A DNA stretch of 64,000 nucleotides, taken from NCBI GenBank assembly GCA_026826555.1, contig JAKSZT010054001.1, positions 2,210,712 through 2,274,711 on the forward strand, given 5' to 3'. The notes beneath the pieces were generated by a model, which was given only the letters and a program-made list of their open reading frames with translations, was not told the origin of the DNA and did no database searches. The number at the start of each line of letters is the position of its first letter. The first letter of the stretch is position 1. Below are positions 11,870 through 23,829 of the stretch, one piece after another. The translations under genes and the position numbers were made by a program. The DNA is from Tolypeutes matacus (lineage: Eukaryota > Chordata > Mammalia > Cingulata > Chlamyphoridae).

Positions 11870-12330
11870 GCCAATAATTAGGAAAAAAACTAAACCATTG
11901 TTATTTAAAGATTAATTAAATTAGGCAGGGAGGAAGTTCACTAAAGTTTATATAACACAAACCCATATAATGGCTTTTCTCTAATTATAAAGATTTCATG
12001 TTTGAACAAACACCTTTCTTCTAAGCTGCTGAACATATTCAGAGTAAATTAAACTATTTGAGTAAGTTAAGCAATTACAACAAATTAGACAACAGCCTCA
12101 CTTGCTCCCTAAACCAGAAAACATTCATGAATGCTTTGCAATGACCCACAAAAGGAACAATACAAAGGATGTTAAAAGGTAGTGTCAAAGGAACTGAACG
12201 CTAAACGATGCAAGCTTTGTCTAAAACCGTCCAAATAAAGGCGACAAATTGCCGCGTCATGAATTAGGGACCCTTTCTTGTAAAGACCTGGGTAATAATG
12301 AGATCCTTTGCCCTTCTGAAGTGTCAGATC
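11870..12330. other. Candidate conserved non-coding element
   Basis: Repeat-free block with many homeodomain-type cores (AATAATTAG, ATTAATTAAATTA, CTAATTATAA, AATTAG). It is followed by six CpGs within 58 bp (12199-12256) in otherwise CpG-poor DNA. No open frame or splice structure fits. That it is an enhancer is an inference from composition only. Confidence 0.3.
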
Positions 12331-13149
12331 ATATCAAATACAATTGAGCAGACTTTAAACTGAATATATTTATTTCTTAAGTAATCATCTATTTCTTTAT
12401 AAAACTGATCAAAATACTCTTTCACTCTCCTATTGAGTTGTTTAGAAGAAAGGTAATATAAATCATATAAAGCTAACACAAAAGTATAGTTATTACTCCA
12501 CCAACCAGCTTAAAGCCCTTAATAAAATGCCACCTCTCTCTTTTCCTAGCCTCTCTGATATACACATTATGCTTTATAACAGTGTTCCTAAACTTCAGAA
12601 TTTAACACTGCTAAATATAATCTCCAGTACCCCCAGAAGCCTATGGGGGAAATAATGAGAAATACTGCTTTGTTAGTTCTCACATACAAAGTGAGTAATC
12701 TTTCTCTCCATCTGTATGCTATTCCAAATGCAAAGAGAGAGTCTGTAGAGGGCTTACCTAATAGAATTAGGAGTTTTTATTATAATTCTAACTTGCTTGT
12801 ATTTGTCATACAGAGATAATATCTGGACGACTGATTATACTTTTTCTTTCCAGCTGTCTGGCATAATCTGAATATAAATGTGGTTTATTAATTTTTACTT
12901 GGTTCATTCTGTACCCAACTATGTAAACGGACTTTCAAAGAGCATAAGTCAGCTTACATCATGCTTTACAGTCAGGGGCAATAATCAAAATAGTTAACAC
13001 AAGGTACTATGTAATCAAAATAAGCACTCAACCAATCAAAATGGTCATCACCATAAACAACAAGCATGGCCATGTTAGCATGTTCTGGCTGAAGAGTAGT
13101 CTCAAAAAAACATGTTCTAACAGTACTGTTATTTGATGATCTTCATTGA
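12331..13149. other. No feature recognised
   Basis: No gene seen. A short 'AGTGTTCCTAAACTTCAG' segment near 12580 may be the edge of an old DNA transposon, too weak to call. Confidence 0.4.
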
Positions 13150-13164
13150 GTTATAGCAGGACGC

Positions 13165-13240
13165 ATGCACACACACACACACATATGTGTATATAAGGAT
13201 ATATGTGTGTGTATATATATATATATATATACACACACAC
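13165..13240. repeat. Compound (CA)n/(TG)n/(TA)n microsatellite with palindrome
   Basis: Alternating purine-pyrimidine tract. The core at 13204-13239 is a perfect 36-bp palindrome: four GT units, nine AT units, four AC units, with T and A outside. It could adopt Z-DNA or a cruciform and is expected to be length-variable. Confidence 0.9.
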
Positions 13241-13244
13241 TATT

Positions 13245-13450
13245 TTCTTGAGTTAAATCCTAAAAGACAGAATCTGAAAATTAGGATTGCAAGTCAAAAG
13301 GTATGTGTTTTCTTTCTGACTTATTATGCCAGATTGCTTTCCAAAAGAGGTTGCAATGATTCACAAAACGAAAGCTCCTGTACTCCTACAGGCTCACACA
13401 CACTGAATGTTGTTGTCTTGCTATGAGTTCGGTTTCCTGGATAATAGCCT
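13245..13450 (-). mobile_element. L1M 3' end fragment, reverse orientation
   Basis: AAAATTAGGATTGCAAGTCA and CCAGATTGCTTTCCAAAAGA correspond to the old L1 minus-strand landmarks 'GGATTGCTGGGTC' and 'ACTGTTTTCCAAAG'. Diverged. Confidence 0.5.
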
Positions 13451-13519
13451 TTTAGAGTTGTCCAACCTGGAGACAAGGTGGTTGGACTTTTATACCTCAT
13501 ATCATGAGTCACTGCATAT

Positions 13520-14460
13520 AATTATATACAGTTGGAAACTTCAAAACCCTCTCTCAACAACAGACAGAACAACTAGACAGAAAACCAGCAAGGATATAGA
13601 ATAATTCAACAACCCCATCAACCAGCAGGATAGAATGTACATTTATAAAATACTCCATAGAACAAGAGCTGACTACACAACCTTTCAAGTACCAGTGGAA
13701 CATATACCAAGATACACCATGTCCTGAGCCATAAAACAAAGCACTAAAAATTGAAAAGAATTTACATTATTCAGAGTGTGTTCTCTGACCAAAATAACAT
13801 CAAACTAGAAATAAACAACAAAACCCCCCAAAAAATCCAGGAAATTCTCCCAACACTTGGAAACTAAACAACACACTTCCAAATAATCTCTGTAAAAGAG
13901 GAACTTTCGAGGGAAATTTTTAAAAAATTGAACTTAATGACAATGGAAATACAGCATTTACAATTTTGAGGACACAGTTAAGCAGTGTTGTGAGGGAAAT
14001 TTATTGCACTATATCAACATATATTGGAAAAGTGTGAAAGTTTCAAAAATCAATAATCTAAACTTCTGCCTCAATAATCTAGAAAAAGTTGAGCAAAATA
14101 AACCCAAAGAAAGCAGGAGGAAAAATAATAAAGAGTAGAAATCAATGAAATTGAAAATATAAAAAGTAGTAGAGGAATTCAGTCAAAGAGCTGGTTCCTT
14201 GAAAACATTAATAAAATTGGCACATCACTAGCAAGAATGGCAAAAGAAAAAAAGACAGAGGACACAATTCACCAATATCATGAATGAAGCATGGAATATC
14301 ACTACAGACACTACAGATGTCAAAATGATAATAAGGAAATATTAAGAAAAACTCTTCCCACAAAAATTTGACAAAATTAGATCAAATGGATCAAGTCTTC
14401 AAAAAACACAAACTATCACAACTCACCCAATATTAAATAAACAATTTGACTTACCCTTTA
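13520..14460 (+). pseudogene. L1M ORF2 fragment (decayed)
   Basis: Plus-strand L1 sequence. AAGAGCTGGTTCCTTGAAAA (about 14187-14206), ACATTAATAAAATTGGCACA and CAAAATTAGATCAAATGGAT match the part of ORF2 upstream of the reverse-transcriptase core in old L1M families. All frames are interrupted. It has opposite orientation to the L1 3' piece just upstream, so these are separate events or an inverted insertion. Confidence 0.7.
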
Positions 14461-14560
14461 ACTATTAAGAAAATTGAATTCATATGTTCAAACTTCCTAA
14501 AAAGCACCCCTCCCCCCGAATTCTACTACATATGGAATTAAATAATATATAAAAAGAATT

Positions 14561-14938
14561 GGGGAAATGGATGTTGCTCAAGTGACTGGGCTCCCATCTA
14601 CCATATGGAAGGTCAAGGGTTCGATTGCGGGACCTCCTGGTGAAAGGCAAGCTGGCCCGTGCGAAGAGCTGGTCCACGCAGAGAGCTGGTGCAGCAAGAT
14701 GACGCAACAAAAAAATAACCAGAGGAGAGATAATAAGAGATGCAGCAGACCAGGGAGCTGAGGTGGCACAAGAGACTAAGTACCTCTCTCCCACTCTGGA
14801 AGGTCCCAGGATCAGTACCCAGTGCTGGCTAAAGAGAAGACAAGCAGAGAGAAAGAATACACAAAGAGCAGACAGTGAGCACAAAACAACAAGGGATATG
14901 GGGCAGAAATAAATAAATCTTTTTTTTTAAAAAAAAAG
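14561..14938 (+). mobile_element. DAS-SINE, dimeric long form
   Basis: Two tRNA-like heads on one element: the first near 14563-14640 (B-box-like GGGTTCGATTGCGGG), the second near 14750-14830 (diverged, GTCCCAGGATCAGTACCC). A tail with AAATAAATAAATC and an A tract follows. Flanks AAAAAGAATTG (14551-14561) and a near copy, AAAAGGAATTG, ending at 14944 look like a short duplication. Open frames of 134 codons (minus) and 64 codons (plus) lie inside and are not genes. Confidence 0.8.
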
Positions 14939-16590
14939 GAATTGTACATCATGGCCAAGTGGGATGTATTCAGGGCTGGTTCAATTAGCTAATTACAATA
15001 AGTCTGTAGTAGTTCTTAGCATTTTTTAACTTTTAAACATATGAAATTGAAATAAGAGTTTTTCTTAGATCAAAAAAGATCTAAACAGAATTCAGTTTTC
15101 TTTCATTATATTCTGAAAATTTCGTAACTCATAGTGTTTTCCTTTTTGAAATTTGCTAGCAGCTTGTGCAGGGAATTTTCCCCTGTAAGGTGGGTCTCCT
15201 AGGTTCATGCTACCATTCAGGCATATAGGCAGAGGAGGGAAGGAGTGCAGCCTGGGGGAAGTGCTTGTGGAAAACAGTTTAGGAGCACTGAAAATCAGGG
15301 GCAGAAATAAGCTCAATTTCACCCTTTTCCTGCAAGGCGAAGGTACACAATCCAATCAAGTCCAACTAAGGGTGTCATTACAAGTCTTGACTCATTCTAG
15401 GCCAATGTTGAGATACAAAGAAAATCAGATCCAGGAGGAATTGGGCAGATATGGGGCTCGCAAAAAGCAGAACAGCGATGGTCAGGATGATGCAGACAGT
15501 ACTTAATTTTTTCACTCAAAACAAGGCAAAGGAATGCCAGGGCAGAATCAAGCATAAACTCCTGGGAGAGCATTCATGAGAACATGACAGGCAACAGATC
15601 CAGACAAAGGATTTCCTGAAGAATTCACTACCCTTAAGAGAGAAAGAATGAGAAAGGATGGAAACAACCTAGGAAGCCAAGAGACCTAGACAGGGGAAGA
15701 GAAGACCCATTCATTTTAAAATTCATCTAACTTTGGTCTAAGGTGCTAGATTTCTCTTTGGCACCAGGAAAGGGATATACATGCAAAAGATAGCTGGACA
15801 CCAATTTCAAAAGGTATACAGGTAGCCCAAAGTTGGGTTGAATAGCCACAATTGTTATAGTCATCTACATTTGCTATCCACGAAAAATACAGTTTGGTGT
15901 AATTGTCTTTGACCATCATGTGTTACTTAACGAACATTAAGATTTTTCATTATAGCTCTACTAGTGTAGTGTAAAATCATTCTCTTCTTTTTGGAAGCAG
16001 GTGGATGTAGAAATAATAAATAAACCAAGCCAATAAAACAATATTGGTATCAGAAATAGAGCAAGCTACATGTTTTACTAAGAAGTGAATCTGACTTCAT
16101 TTATATATTTAGACAAAATGAAAATATCTGATCATTGCAGCAAAGTGGTTCTTGAGGACATGCCATTTCCTAATCTCTTTCCATGTCGGGGAGATCATGA
16201 AAAGAGTAGATGTTTCAAAATTATGGTCATTGGTTTACATCCCAAATCTCAGCACATTAAAGAAAAGGTTTTTTGTGGGTTTTTCTTTTTCTTTTTTTCT
16301 TTTTTTTTTTTTTTTTTTTTGGCCAAAACTTCTATCTACTCATTATGTCTTTTCCTTATTCAGAAGCTAAGGTTCTATTCAGGGTGTCCAGATGGCTGTA
16401 GAGTAATGTTTCCTGTTAAAACCAGTAACTGCCTATTATTACTAAGGATGATGAAAATAAAACAAAATAAAAAGATTATGCTTCACACTTTGGTTGATTT
16501 ACCTTCCTTGACCAGAATTGTAATTTTCATCAAAATAATTTCTTGGGTTTTTTTTCCCATTCCAACTGTTTCAGCTTTTTCAACTGGCTA
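14939..16590. other. No gene recognised; long pyrimidine tract
   Basis: Mostly unique sequence. A nearly pure T/C tract lies at 16279-16320. A 173-codon frame (16085-16606) runs through this tract, giving an F-rich stretch, and has no support as a protein. A 99-codon frame at 15207-15506 also lacks family features. Confidence 0.4.
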
Positions 16591-16806
16591 CAAAGTTAAT
16601 TTTTAAAATATTTTTTATTAGAGAAGTAGTGAACTTACAAAACAATCATGCATAATGTGCAGAATTCCCATACAACACCCCTACAACACTTTCCATTGTT
16701 GTGGAATATTTGTTATAGATTATGAGAGAGTATCATCAGACTATTACCACTAACTATGGTCTATAGTGTACATTTGTATATTTTTCCATAACCTCCCCCA
16801 TTATTA

Positions 16807-17222
16807 TTTTTATTTTTTTAAAGATTTATTTATTTATTTATTTCTCCCCCACCCCCTCATTGTTTTGAGCTTGCTGTCTACTCTCTATGTGTTCTTCTGT
16901 GTCTGCTTGTCTTCTCTTTAGGTGGCACTGGGAACTGATCCTCAGACCTTCCAGAAAGGGAGAGAAGAGCTCAATCTCTTGCTCACCTCAGCTCCCTGGT
17001 CTGTTGTGTCTCTCTTATTGTCTATCCTCTGTGTTTCTTTTGGTTGCATCATCTTGCTGCACCAGCTCTCCACGTGGGCCAGCATTCCGTGCAGGCCAGC
17101 ATTCCACACAGGCCAGCTCACCATGCAGGCCAGCTTGCCCTTCACCAGGAGGCCCGGGAATCAAACCCTGGACCTCCTATATGGTTGATGGGGGCCCATT
17201 CACTTGAGCCACATCCATTTCC
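16807..17222 (-). mobile_element. DAS-SINE, dimeric long form, inside the L1
   Basis: Reverse-oriented SINE with heads near 17210 and 16960, an internal tRNA-unrelated part with CCAGCATTCC repeats, and a (TTTA)n end. Flanked by a perfect 15-bp duplication CCTCCCCCATTATTA at 16792-16806 and 17223-17237. Open frames up to 106 codons on the plus strand here are SINE shadows. Confidence 0.9.
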
Positions 17223-18859
17223 CCTCCCCCATTATTAACACAGTAACTTCTTTGACATTGATGCAAAAATATTACGATACTGTTGTTATAATGCATGTTA
17301 CATTAATTGTATTTTCCCATGCATCTCTATATTCTTACCACCTTGTAATAGTGATATACATTTTTTCTAGTTCATATAAGAACAGTCTTGTATTTGTATT
17401 ATGAACCACAATCCTCATCCACCTCTGGGTTCATTGTTATTCACCTAGATTATTCTCTAGGTTTCTTTCAATTGACATCTACACATCTAGACTACCCCTT
17501 TTCAGCCACAATCCCATTTATAAACTAGCCATGTTAGTTATATTCACTATGTGTTACCATCAACTCTATCCATTTCCACACTTTTATTGTCAAGCTAATT
17601 AAAAATTCTACATATAATAATTGTCATTACTCCTTCTCAGCCCTCAACCTATCTCCTAGTAACATATACTCTAGGTTTTAACTCTATGTATTTATTCTTT
17701 GTATTTAGTTCATATTAGTGAGACCATACAATATTTGTCCTTTTGTGTCAGGCTTATTAATCTCAGCATAATGTCTTCAAGGCTCATCCATGTTATCATA
17801 TGTGTCCAATTTCATTTCTTCTTACAGCAGCATAGTATTCCATCATATGCATATACTACACTTTGTTTATCCAATCATCAGTTGATGGACACTTGGGTTG
17901 TTTCCATCTTTTGGGAATTGTGAATAACATGGCTATGAACATTGGTGTACAAATGTCTGTTCACATCATTGTCAGTTCTTCTGGATATATTCCTAGTACA
18001 GGAATTGCTAGATCATAAGGCAATTCTATATTTAGCTTCCTGAGGAACCGCCAAACTGTCTTTCACAGAGGTTGCACCGTTCTACATTCCCACCAACAGT
18101 GAAGGAATGTTCCTATTTCTCCACATCCTCACCAGCACTTACTGTTTTCTGTTTGTTTGTTTGTTTTTTTAAATAGCCATTCCATGAGATGTGAGATAAT
18201 ATCTAGTAGTACTTTTGATTTGCATTTCCATAGTAGCTAGTGATATGGAACATTATTTCATGTGCTTTTTTGTCACTTGCATTTCCTCTTTGGAAAAACG
18301 TCTAAGTCTTTTGCCCACTTTTAAATTGGATTGCTAGCTCTTTTATTGTTGAGTTGTATGATCTCTTTACATAACATGGATATGAAACCATTATCAGATA
18401 TATAGTTTCCAAATATTTTCTACCATTGAGTGGGTTCCCATTTCACCTTTGAAGCACACAACTGTTTAAGTTTGAGGAGGTCCCATTTATCCATGTTTTC
18501 TTTCATTGATCATACATTTGGTGTAAGGTTTAAGAAACCACAATCTACCACCAGGTCTTGAAGATGTTTCCCTACATTTTCTTCTAAGAATTTTATGGTT
18601 TTTACTTTTATATTTATGTCTCTGACCCATTTGGGGTTAATTTTTGTATAAGATGTAAGATAGGGGTATTCTTTCTTTCTTTTGGATATGGATGCCCAGT
18701 TCTCCCAGCACCACATGTTGAATACACTGTTCTGCCCCAGCTAGGTGGGCTTGACAGCCTTATCAAAAATCACTTGACCACAGATAAGAGGGTCTGTTTC
18801 TGAAGCATCAGTTTGGTTCCATTGGTCTATATGTCTGTCTTTATGCCAGTACCATGCTG

Positions 18860-18970
18860 GTTTATTTTTGTTTTTGTTTTTGTTTATTTACTGGGAGGTC
18901 CCAGGGATCAAACCCCGATCCCTCCATATGGTAGACAGGCGCTGAACCTCTTGAGCCACATCCGTTTCCC
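18860..18970 (-). mobile_element. DAS-SINE, short single-head form, inside the L1
   Basis: Reverse-oriented head (GGGATCAAACCCCGATCCCT on the plus strand) with a (TTTTTG)n-like tail. Flanked by ACCATGCTG at 18851-18859 and 18971-18979; the host L1 text 'TTATGCCAGTACCATGCTG' is split at this point. Confidence 0.85.
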
Positions 18971-19564
18971 ACCATGCTGTTTTCACAACTGTAGGTAGGT
19001 AATATGATTTAAAGCTGGAAGTGAAAGTCCTTCCTTTTTAAGATGTTTCTGGCTGTTTGGAGCCCCTTACCTTTCCAAATACATTTGATAATTGTGTTTT
19101 CTATTTCTTAAAAAAAAAAAAGGCTGTTGAGATTTTTATCAGGATTGCATTGACTCTGTATACCAATTTGGGTAGAACAGACATCTTAATGACATATAGT
19201 CTTCAAATCCATGAACACAGAATGCTCTTCCATTATTTAGGTCTTCTTTGATTTCTTTAGGCAATGCATTGTAATTTTTCGAATACAAGTGCTTTACATT
19301 CTTGGTTAAGTTTATTCCTAAACACTTGACTTTTTAGTCACTAATATAAATGGATTTTTTCCTGACTTTCTCTTCAGATTGCTCATTACTAGTGTATACA
19401 AACACTACTGATTTTTTGCATATTAATCTTGTATCCTGCCACTTTGCTGAACTTGTTTATCAGCTTGAGTAGCTTTGTTGTAGATTTTTCAGGACTTTCC
19501 TGGTATAGGATCACATTATCTATGAATAGTGAAAGTTTTATCTCTTCCTTTCTAATTTGGACAC

Positions 19565-20126
19565 TGTGGCAGTTTGAGATTATTTATGAATTCCAAAAAG
19601 AGAGATTATGTTTGTAAACTGTTCTGTACCTCTGCGCGTGATATTCTTTGATTGCATTAGATTCAGCTGCGATGACTGATTAAATTATGTTAAGATTAGG
19701 ACTTTGATTCAACCATGTCATTAGGGCAACTCAGTTTGAGTCCCCACCCCCTTTGTGGGCTATATAAATGGACACTCAATTAAGGAGACACAGAAGTAGA
19801 AACATAGAGAAGATACACAGAGGAAGAGAGAGAGCTCCACAGACATGGCAGAGACCCCGGGAAGAGAGATGAACCATTCACCTGATAGTTTACAGCTGAA
19901 CTTGTGAAGAGTGAGACAGAGCAACTGAGCTGGAAAGAAACAAGCCCTGGGAAGAAACAGCATCTTGTTTCAACACGTGGCAACTGACTTTGGGTGAGAA
20001 AGTAACCTTGAGTTGTTCTTTTTAGGGTCTTATAATTGTAAACATTTACCCCAAATAAATATCCTTTATAAAAGCCAAGAGATTTCTGGTACTTTACATC
20101 AGCCCCCCTTTTGGCTGACTAATACA
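19565..20126 (+). mobile_element. Solo MaLR-type LTR with 5-bp TSD, inside the L1
   Basis: 562-bp LTR from TGTGGCAG to TAATACA, flanked by GACAC at 19560-19564 and 20127-20131, the 5-bp duplication size of ERVL/MaLR elements. It has an AATAAA near 20054 and shares its body with 1-530 and 56505-57144. The absence of internal sequence means the provirus-like copy recombined to a solo LTR. Two short minus-strand frames inside are shadows. Confidence 0.9.
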
Positions 20127-20194
20127 GACACCTTTTATTTCTTTTCCTTGCTTGATTGCTCTAGATAGAACCTCCAACACTATATATATATATT

Positions 20195-21825
20195 TAAATA
20201 TATATATTTTTTATTTTTTTAAAGATACTGAGATTGCAGAAATGTTACACAAAAAATATATGGATTCTAATATGCCCCGCTCCCCACACCTCCAACACCC
20301 TCCCACATGAGCAACACCCTTCATTAGTGTGGTACATTCATTGCAATTAATAAACGCATCCTGGGGAATTGCCATTGCACATGGACCATAGTTCACATTG
20401 TAGTTTACACTTCTCCCACACAATTCTGCAGGCTATGGGAAGATATATAATGGCATATATCTGTCATTGCAATGCCACTCAGGATGATTCCCAAGTCCCA
20501 AAAAAGCCCCCATATTATACCTGGTTTTCCCTCTCCCTGCCCCCAGACCCTCCAGTGGCCACTGCCTCCACATCAATGTTGTAATTTCTTCCATTGGTAG
20601 AATCACAGTAAGTCTATAGTAGAATACCAGTAAGTCCATTCTAGTTCATAGTTCATTCCCTAATTCTGAGGATTCTGGGATAGGGATGTCCACTCCCCCT
20701 CTAATGGAGAGGGGCCTTCAATCCCATACACCTGATGGATGGGACTCTCTTGCTTGCAGTTGTAGGCTCTCTCATTTCCTTGGTATGGTGGTTGTCCATC
20801 CTCACCTCCTTGTTAGTTGTCCTGGGTGAGTCCAATGAAATGGAGAGTAGGTGTTGCAACTCTTTTGAGGCTCAGGGCCCAGCTGGCACATGGGCAGCCC
20901 AAAGATTCAAGTGTCTTGGATATACACCTATAACTCCAGCACCAACTATAGGTTCAAATAGAGTCATGTCCCATGCTGGGGGGTAGGTAATGCATTTATA
21001 TGTTGAGTTTGGCTTAGAGAGAGGCCATGTTTGAGCAACAAAGAGGCTCTCAGGAGGAACTCTTAGGCACCCCACAACATTAGGCTAAATTTCAGTTTCA
21101 AGAGCAAAGGCTCAAAAGCATAGTCATCAATACTAAGGGCCCATCAATGGACCATTCTCCTTTGCCAATCATTGCCCCTGCACTTGGGGGACAGTTGCTG
21201 CTGCATTAGAGAACATGATAGAGCTCTCCAGGATGGGAATTAAATATTCTCTCAGTTATTGTCTGAATAACTGAAAGTAAAATAAAATTTAAAAATTGGA
21301 ATATTAAAAAATAAGGAAAAAGTTTTAAAAAATTTTTTGATATTTTGCCTTTCATCACTGTAATATCTGTTGCCCTGTATATACAGTGACATTTTCTTCC
21401 ATTTATTCCCCAGTGTGTTACTTTTTTTCCATTTTGTTTTCAAAGAAATTTTAGGTCACAGTAAAGTCACATACAGAATACAGGGGACTCCCATATACCA
21501 ACATCCTCCCCCTTTTCCCCCTACCCATATTAATACTTTTTAATATGTGGATGGTACATTTGTTACAACTGATATTCCAATATGAAACATAGCTACTAAC
21601 CATGGTCAATGGTTTACAATATGGTTTACATTTTAGACCGTACACTTTTATAAATGTTGATGATATTTAACATGGCCTGTGTCCATCATTGCAAGATCTT
21701 GTAGAACACTTCCTTTGCCCACTAAATACCCCCTGTTCCATCTATGCTATTCATCCCTCCCCCTCTCCTTGGGGCCCATGGTGACTACCTGGTTTCACTC
21801 CTTAGATGATAAGATTCATAGTTAA
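20195..21825 (-). mobile_element. Nested L1 3' ends, reverse orientation, inside the L1
   Basis: Host L1 text stops near AACCTCCAACACTATA (20175-20190) and resumes at AGCACTATATTAAACAAC (about 21830). The insert reads as the reverse complement of two L1 3' UTR blocks: 20215-21240 matches 25760-27020, and 21430-21820 matches 24660-24930. Between them lies about 190 bp of AT-rich sequence. It may be one element with a composite 3' UTR or two insertions; I cannot decide. Confidence 0.65.
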
Positions 21826-22239
21826 CTTCTAGCACTATATTAAACAACAGTAGTGACAGTGGGCATCCTTGTCTTGATCTTGATATCAACTGGAAAACTT
21901 TCAGATTTCACTATTGAGTACAATGTTCACTGTGGGTTTTTCATATATGCCTTTTATCATGTTGAGAAAGTTCTCTTCAATTCCTATCTTCTGGATTATT
22001 TTTATCAAGAAATGATGCTGTATTTTGTCAAATGCCTTTTCTGCATCAATCAAGATGATCATGTGATTTTTCTTCTATGATTTGTTAACGTGGGTTATGA
22101 CGCTGATTCATTTTCTTGTGTTGAATCACCCTTGCATGCCTGGCATAAAACTCACTTAATTATCATGAAAAAAATTTTTAATGTGCTGTTGGATTCAATT
22201 AGCCAGTATTTTGTTGAGGATTTTTATTTCCTTGTCTCT

Positions 22240-23700
22240 AATAGCGGTTTTGCTTTTAAAGTCTATTTCATCTGATATAAGTATAGCTAATCCAGCTTTT
22301 TGTTGTTGTTGTTGTTACTGCATGCATGGAATGTTTTCCAAAGCCTTTAAATGTCAATCATTTGTATCCTTGGGTCTAACTGAGTCTCCTGTAGATAGTA
22401 TAGAGATGTCTCATATTTTCTTGTCCATTCTGCCTGTGTCTTTTGATTGGGGAGTTTAATCCATTAAACTTCAACCTTATTGTTGTAAAGGCAGTTCTTA
22501 CTTCTCCTATTTTGACCTTTGGCTTTTATCTGTCATATCTTATTTTCACTATTCTTTTTATACTTTTGGTTATTTTTTACTGATATAACCTTCATTTCTA
22601 GACTTTCTTCCAAGCCTCTATCTCCTGTCTTTTCTTTTCAGGCTGTAGCATTCCCTTTGGTACCTGCAATGCTGGTCTCTTGGTTACAAACTCAGTTTCT
22701 ACTTTTCTGTAAATATTCTGAACTCACCCTCATTTTTGAAAGACAATCTTGCTGGATATAAGATTCTTGGCTGGAAGTTTTTCTCTTTCAGTATCTTAAA
22801 TATAACACTGCCTTCTTGTCTCCAGGTTTCTGATGAGAAATCAGCACTTAATCTTTTTAGGTATCCCTTGTATGTGATGCACTGCTTTTCTCTTGCTGCT
22901 CTCAGAATTCTCTCTTTATCTTTGGCATTTGACCTTCTGATTAGTATTTGTCATAGCGTAGGTCTATTTGGATTTATTCAGATGGGAGTATGTTGTGCTT
23001 CTTGGACATGGATATCTATGTACTTCAATAGGGTTGGGAAATTTTCTACAATTATTTCCTCAAATATTCCCTCTGCCTCTTTTCTCTTCTCTTCTCCTTC
23101 TAGGACACCCTTGATAGTCTGTTTGTACCTCTATTGCCATCATTTAGTTCTGAGACTCTGTTAAATTTTTTAAATTCTTTTCTTTATCTGTTCTTTTGTA
23201 TGTTTGCTTTTAGAAGCCATGTCTTCAAGCTCACTGATCCTTTCGTATGCCTCTTCAAATCTGCTGTTATATGCCTACAGTGAATTTTTTTATTTCATTT
23301 ATTGTGCTTTTCATTCACATAAGATCTACTTTTCTATGCATGCTTTCAAATTCTTCCTTTTGTTCACCCAGTGTATTCTTAACATCCTTACTCTCTTTAG
23401 CCATCTCATTGAATTTATTAAGGAGTTTTGTATGAACATCTATGATTAATTGTTTCAACTCCTTGAGGTAATCTTAAACTTAGCATGTTCCTTAGACTGG
23501 GCCATATCTTCCTGTTCCTTGGTATGGATTGTAATTTTTTGTTTGTGTCTTGGCATCTGGTTGACTATATACATTTATTCTGGGCACAATTTCTCTCTTT
23601 AAAATAGGGCTTTCTTTTTTATTGGCTTTGTGCTACAGCCCCCTTTGATACAGGGTTCAACTTAATTTGAAACTTTATAGTGGCTCATGTTTAGTCAATC
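22240..23700 (-). pseudogene. L1 inter-ORF/ORF1 region remnant
   Basis: The plus-strand text (AGTCTATTTCATCTGATATA, TGGGAAATTTTCTACAATTA, AAGCTCACTGATCCTTTCGT, CATCTCATTGAATTTATTAA) follows the layout of the region ahead of ORF2 and of ORF1 in old L1M/HAL1 elements. A related segment lies at 34300-34900. Forward open frames here (for example 142 codons at 22736-23164) are antisense shadows. The minus-strand ORF1 frame is not intact. Confidence 0.65.
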
Positions 23701-23829
23701 TGAATTTTTTTCAGTTCTTTTTCATCTGTTTCTTGCCCTTTCTCTCTTGCTGGTTGCAGAGTAGGAGCCGAGTATGCAGTTAGTACTGTAAGCCGTGGAG
23801 GCTGAATCAGCTAGTGTTGACCCAGGAAC

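Larger units (their letters stand above)
17660..22235 (-). pseudogene. L1 ORF2 remnant (interrupted)
   Basis: The minus strand encodes L1 landmarks. A C-terminal M-E-Y-Y-A motif lies at 17829-17843. The reverse-transcriptase catalytic box lies at 19509-19526, where the expected F-A-D-D reads F-I-D-N, so the second catalytic aspartate is lost. RT upstream text lies at 21826-22200. The frame is broken by stops and by three insertions (18860-18970, 19565-20126, about 20195-21825). No endonuclease region is recognisable: near 22235 the sequence passes to inter-ORF/ORF1-type sequence, which suggests an internal deletion. Confidence 0.7.

Noticed and set aside
14480..14884. 134-codon open frame, minus strand
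   Set aside because: It is the reverse reading of a dimeric DAS-SINE.
16085..16606. 173-codon open frame, plus strand
   Set aside because: It runs through a T-rich tract that gives a phenylalanine run and shows no protein family features.
22736..23164. 142-codon open frame, plus strand
   Set aside because: It is antisense to the L1 ORF1 region and is a shadow frame.
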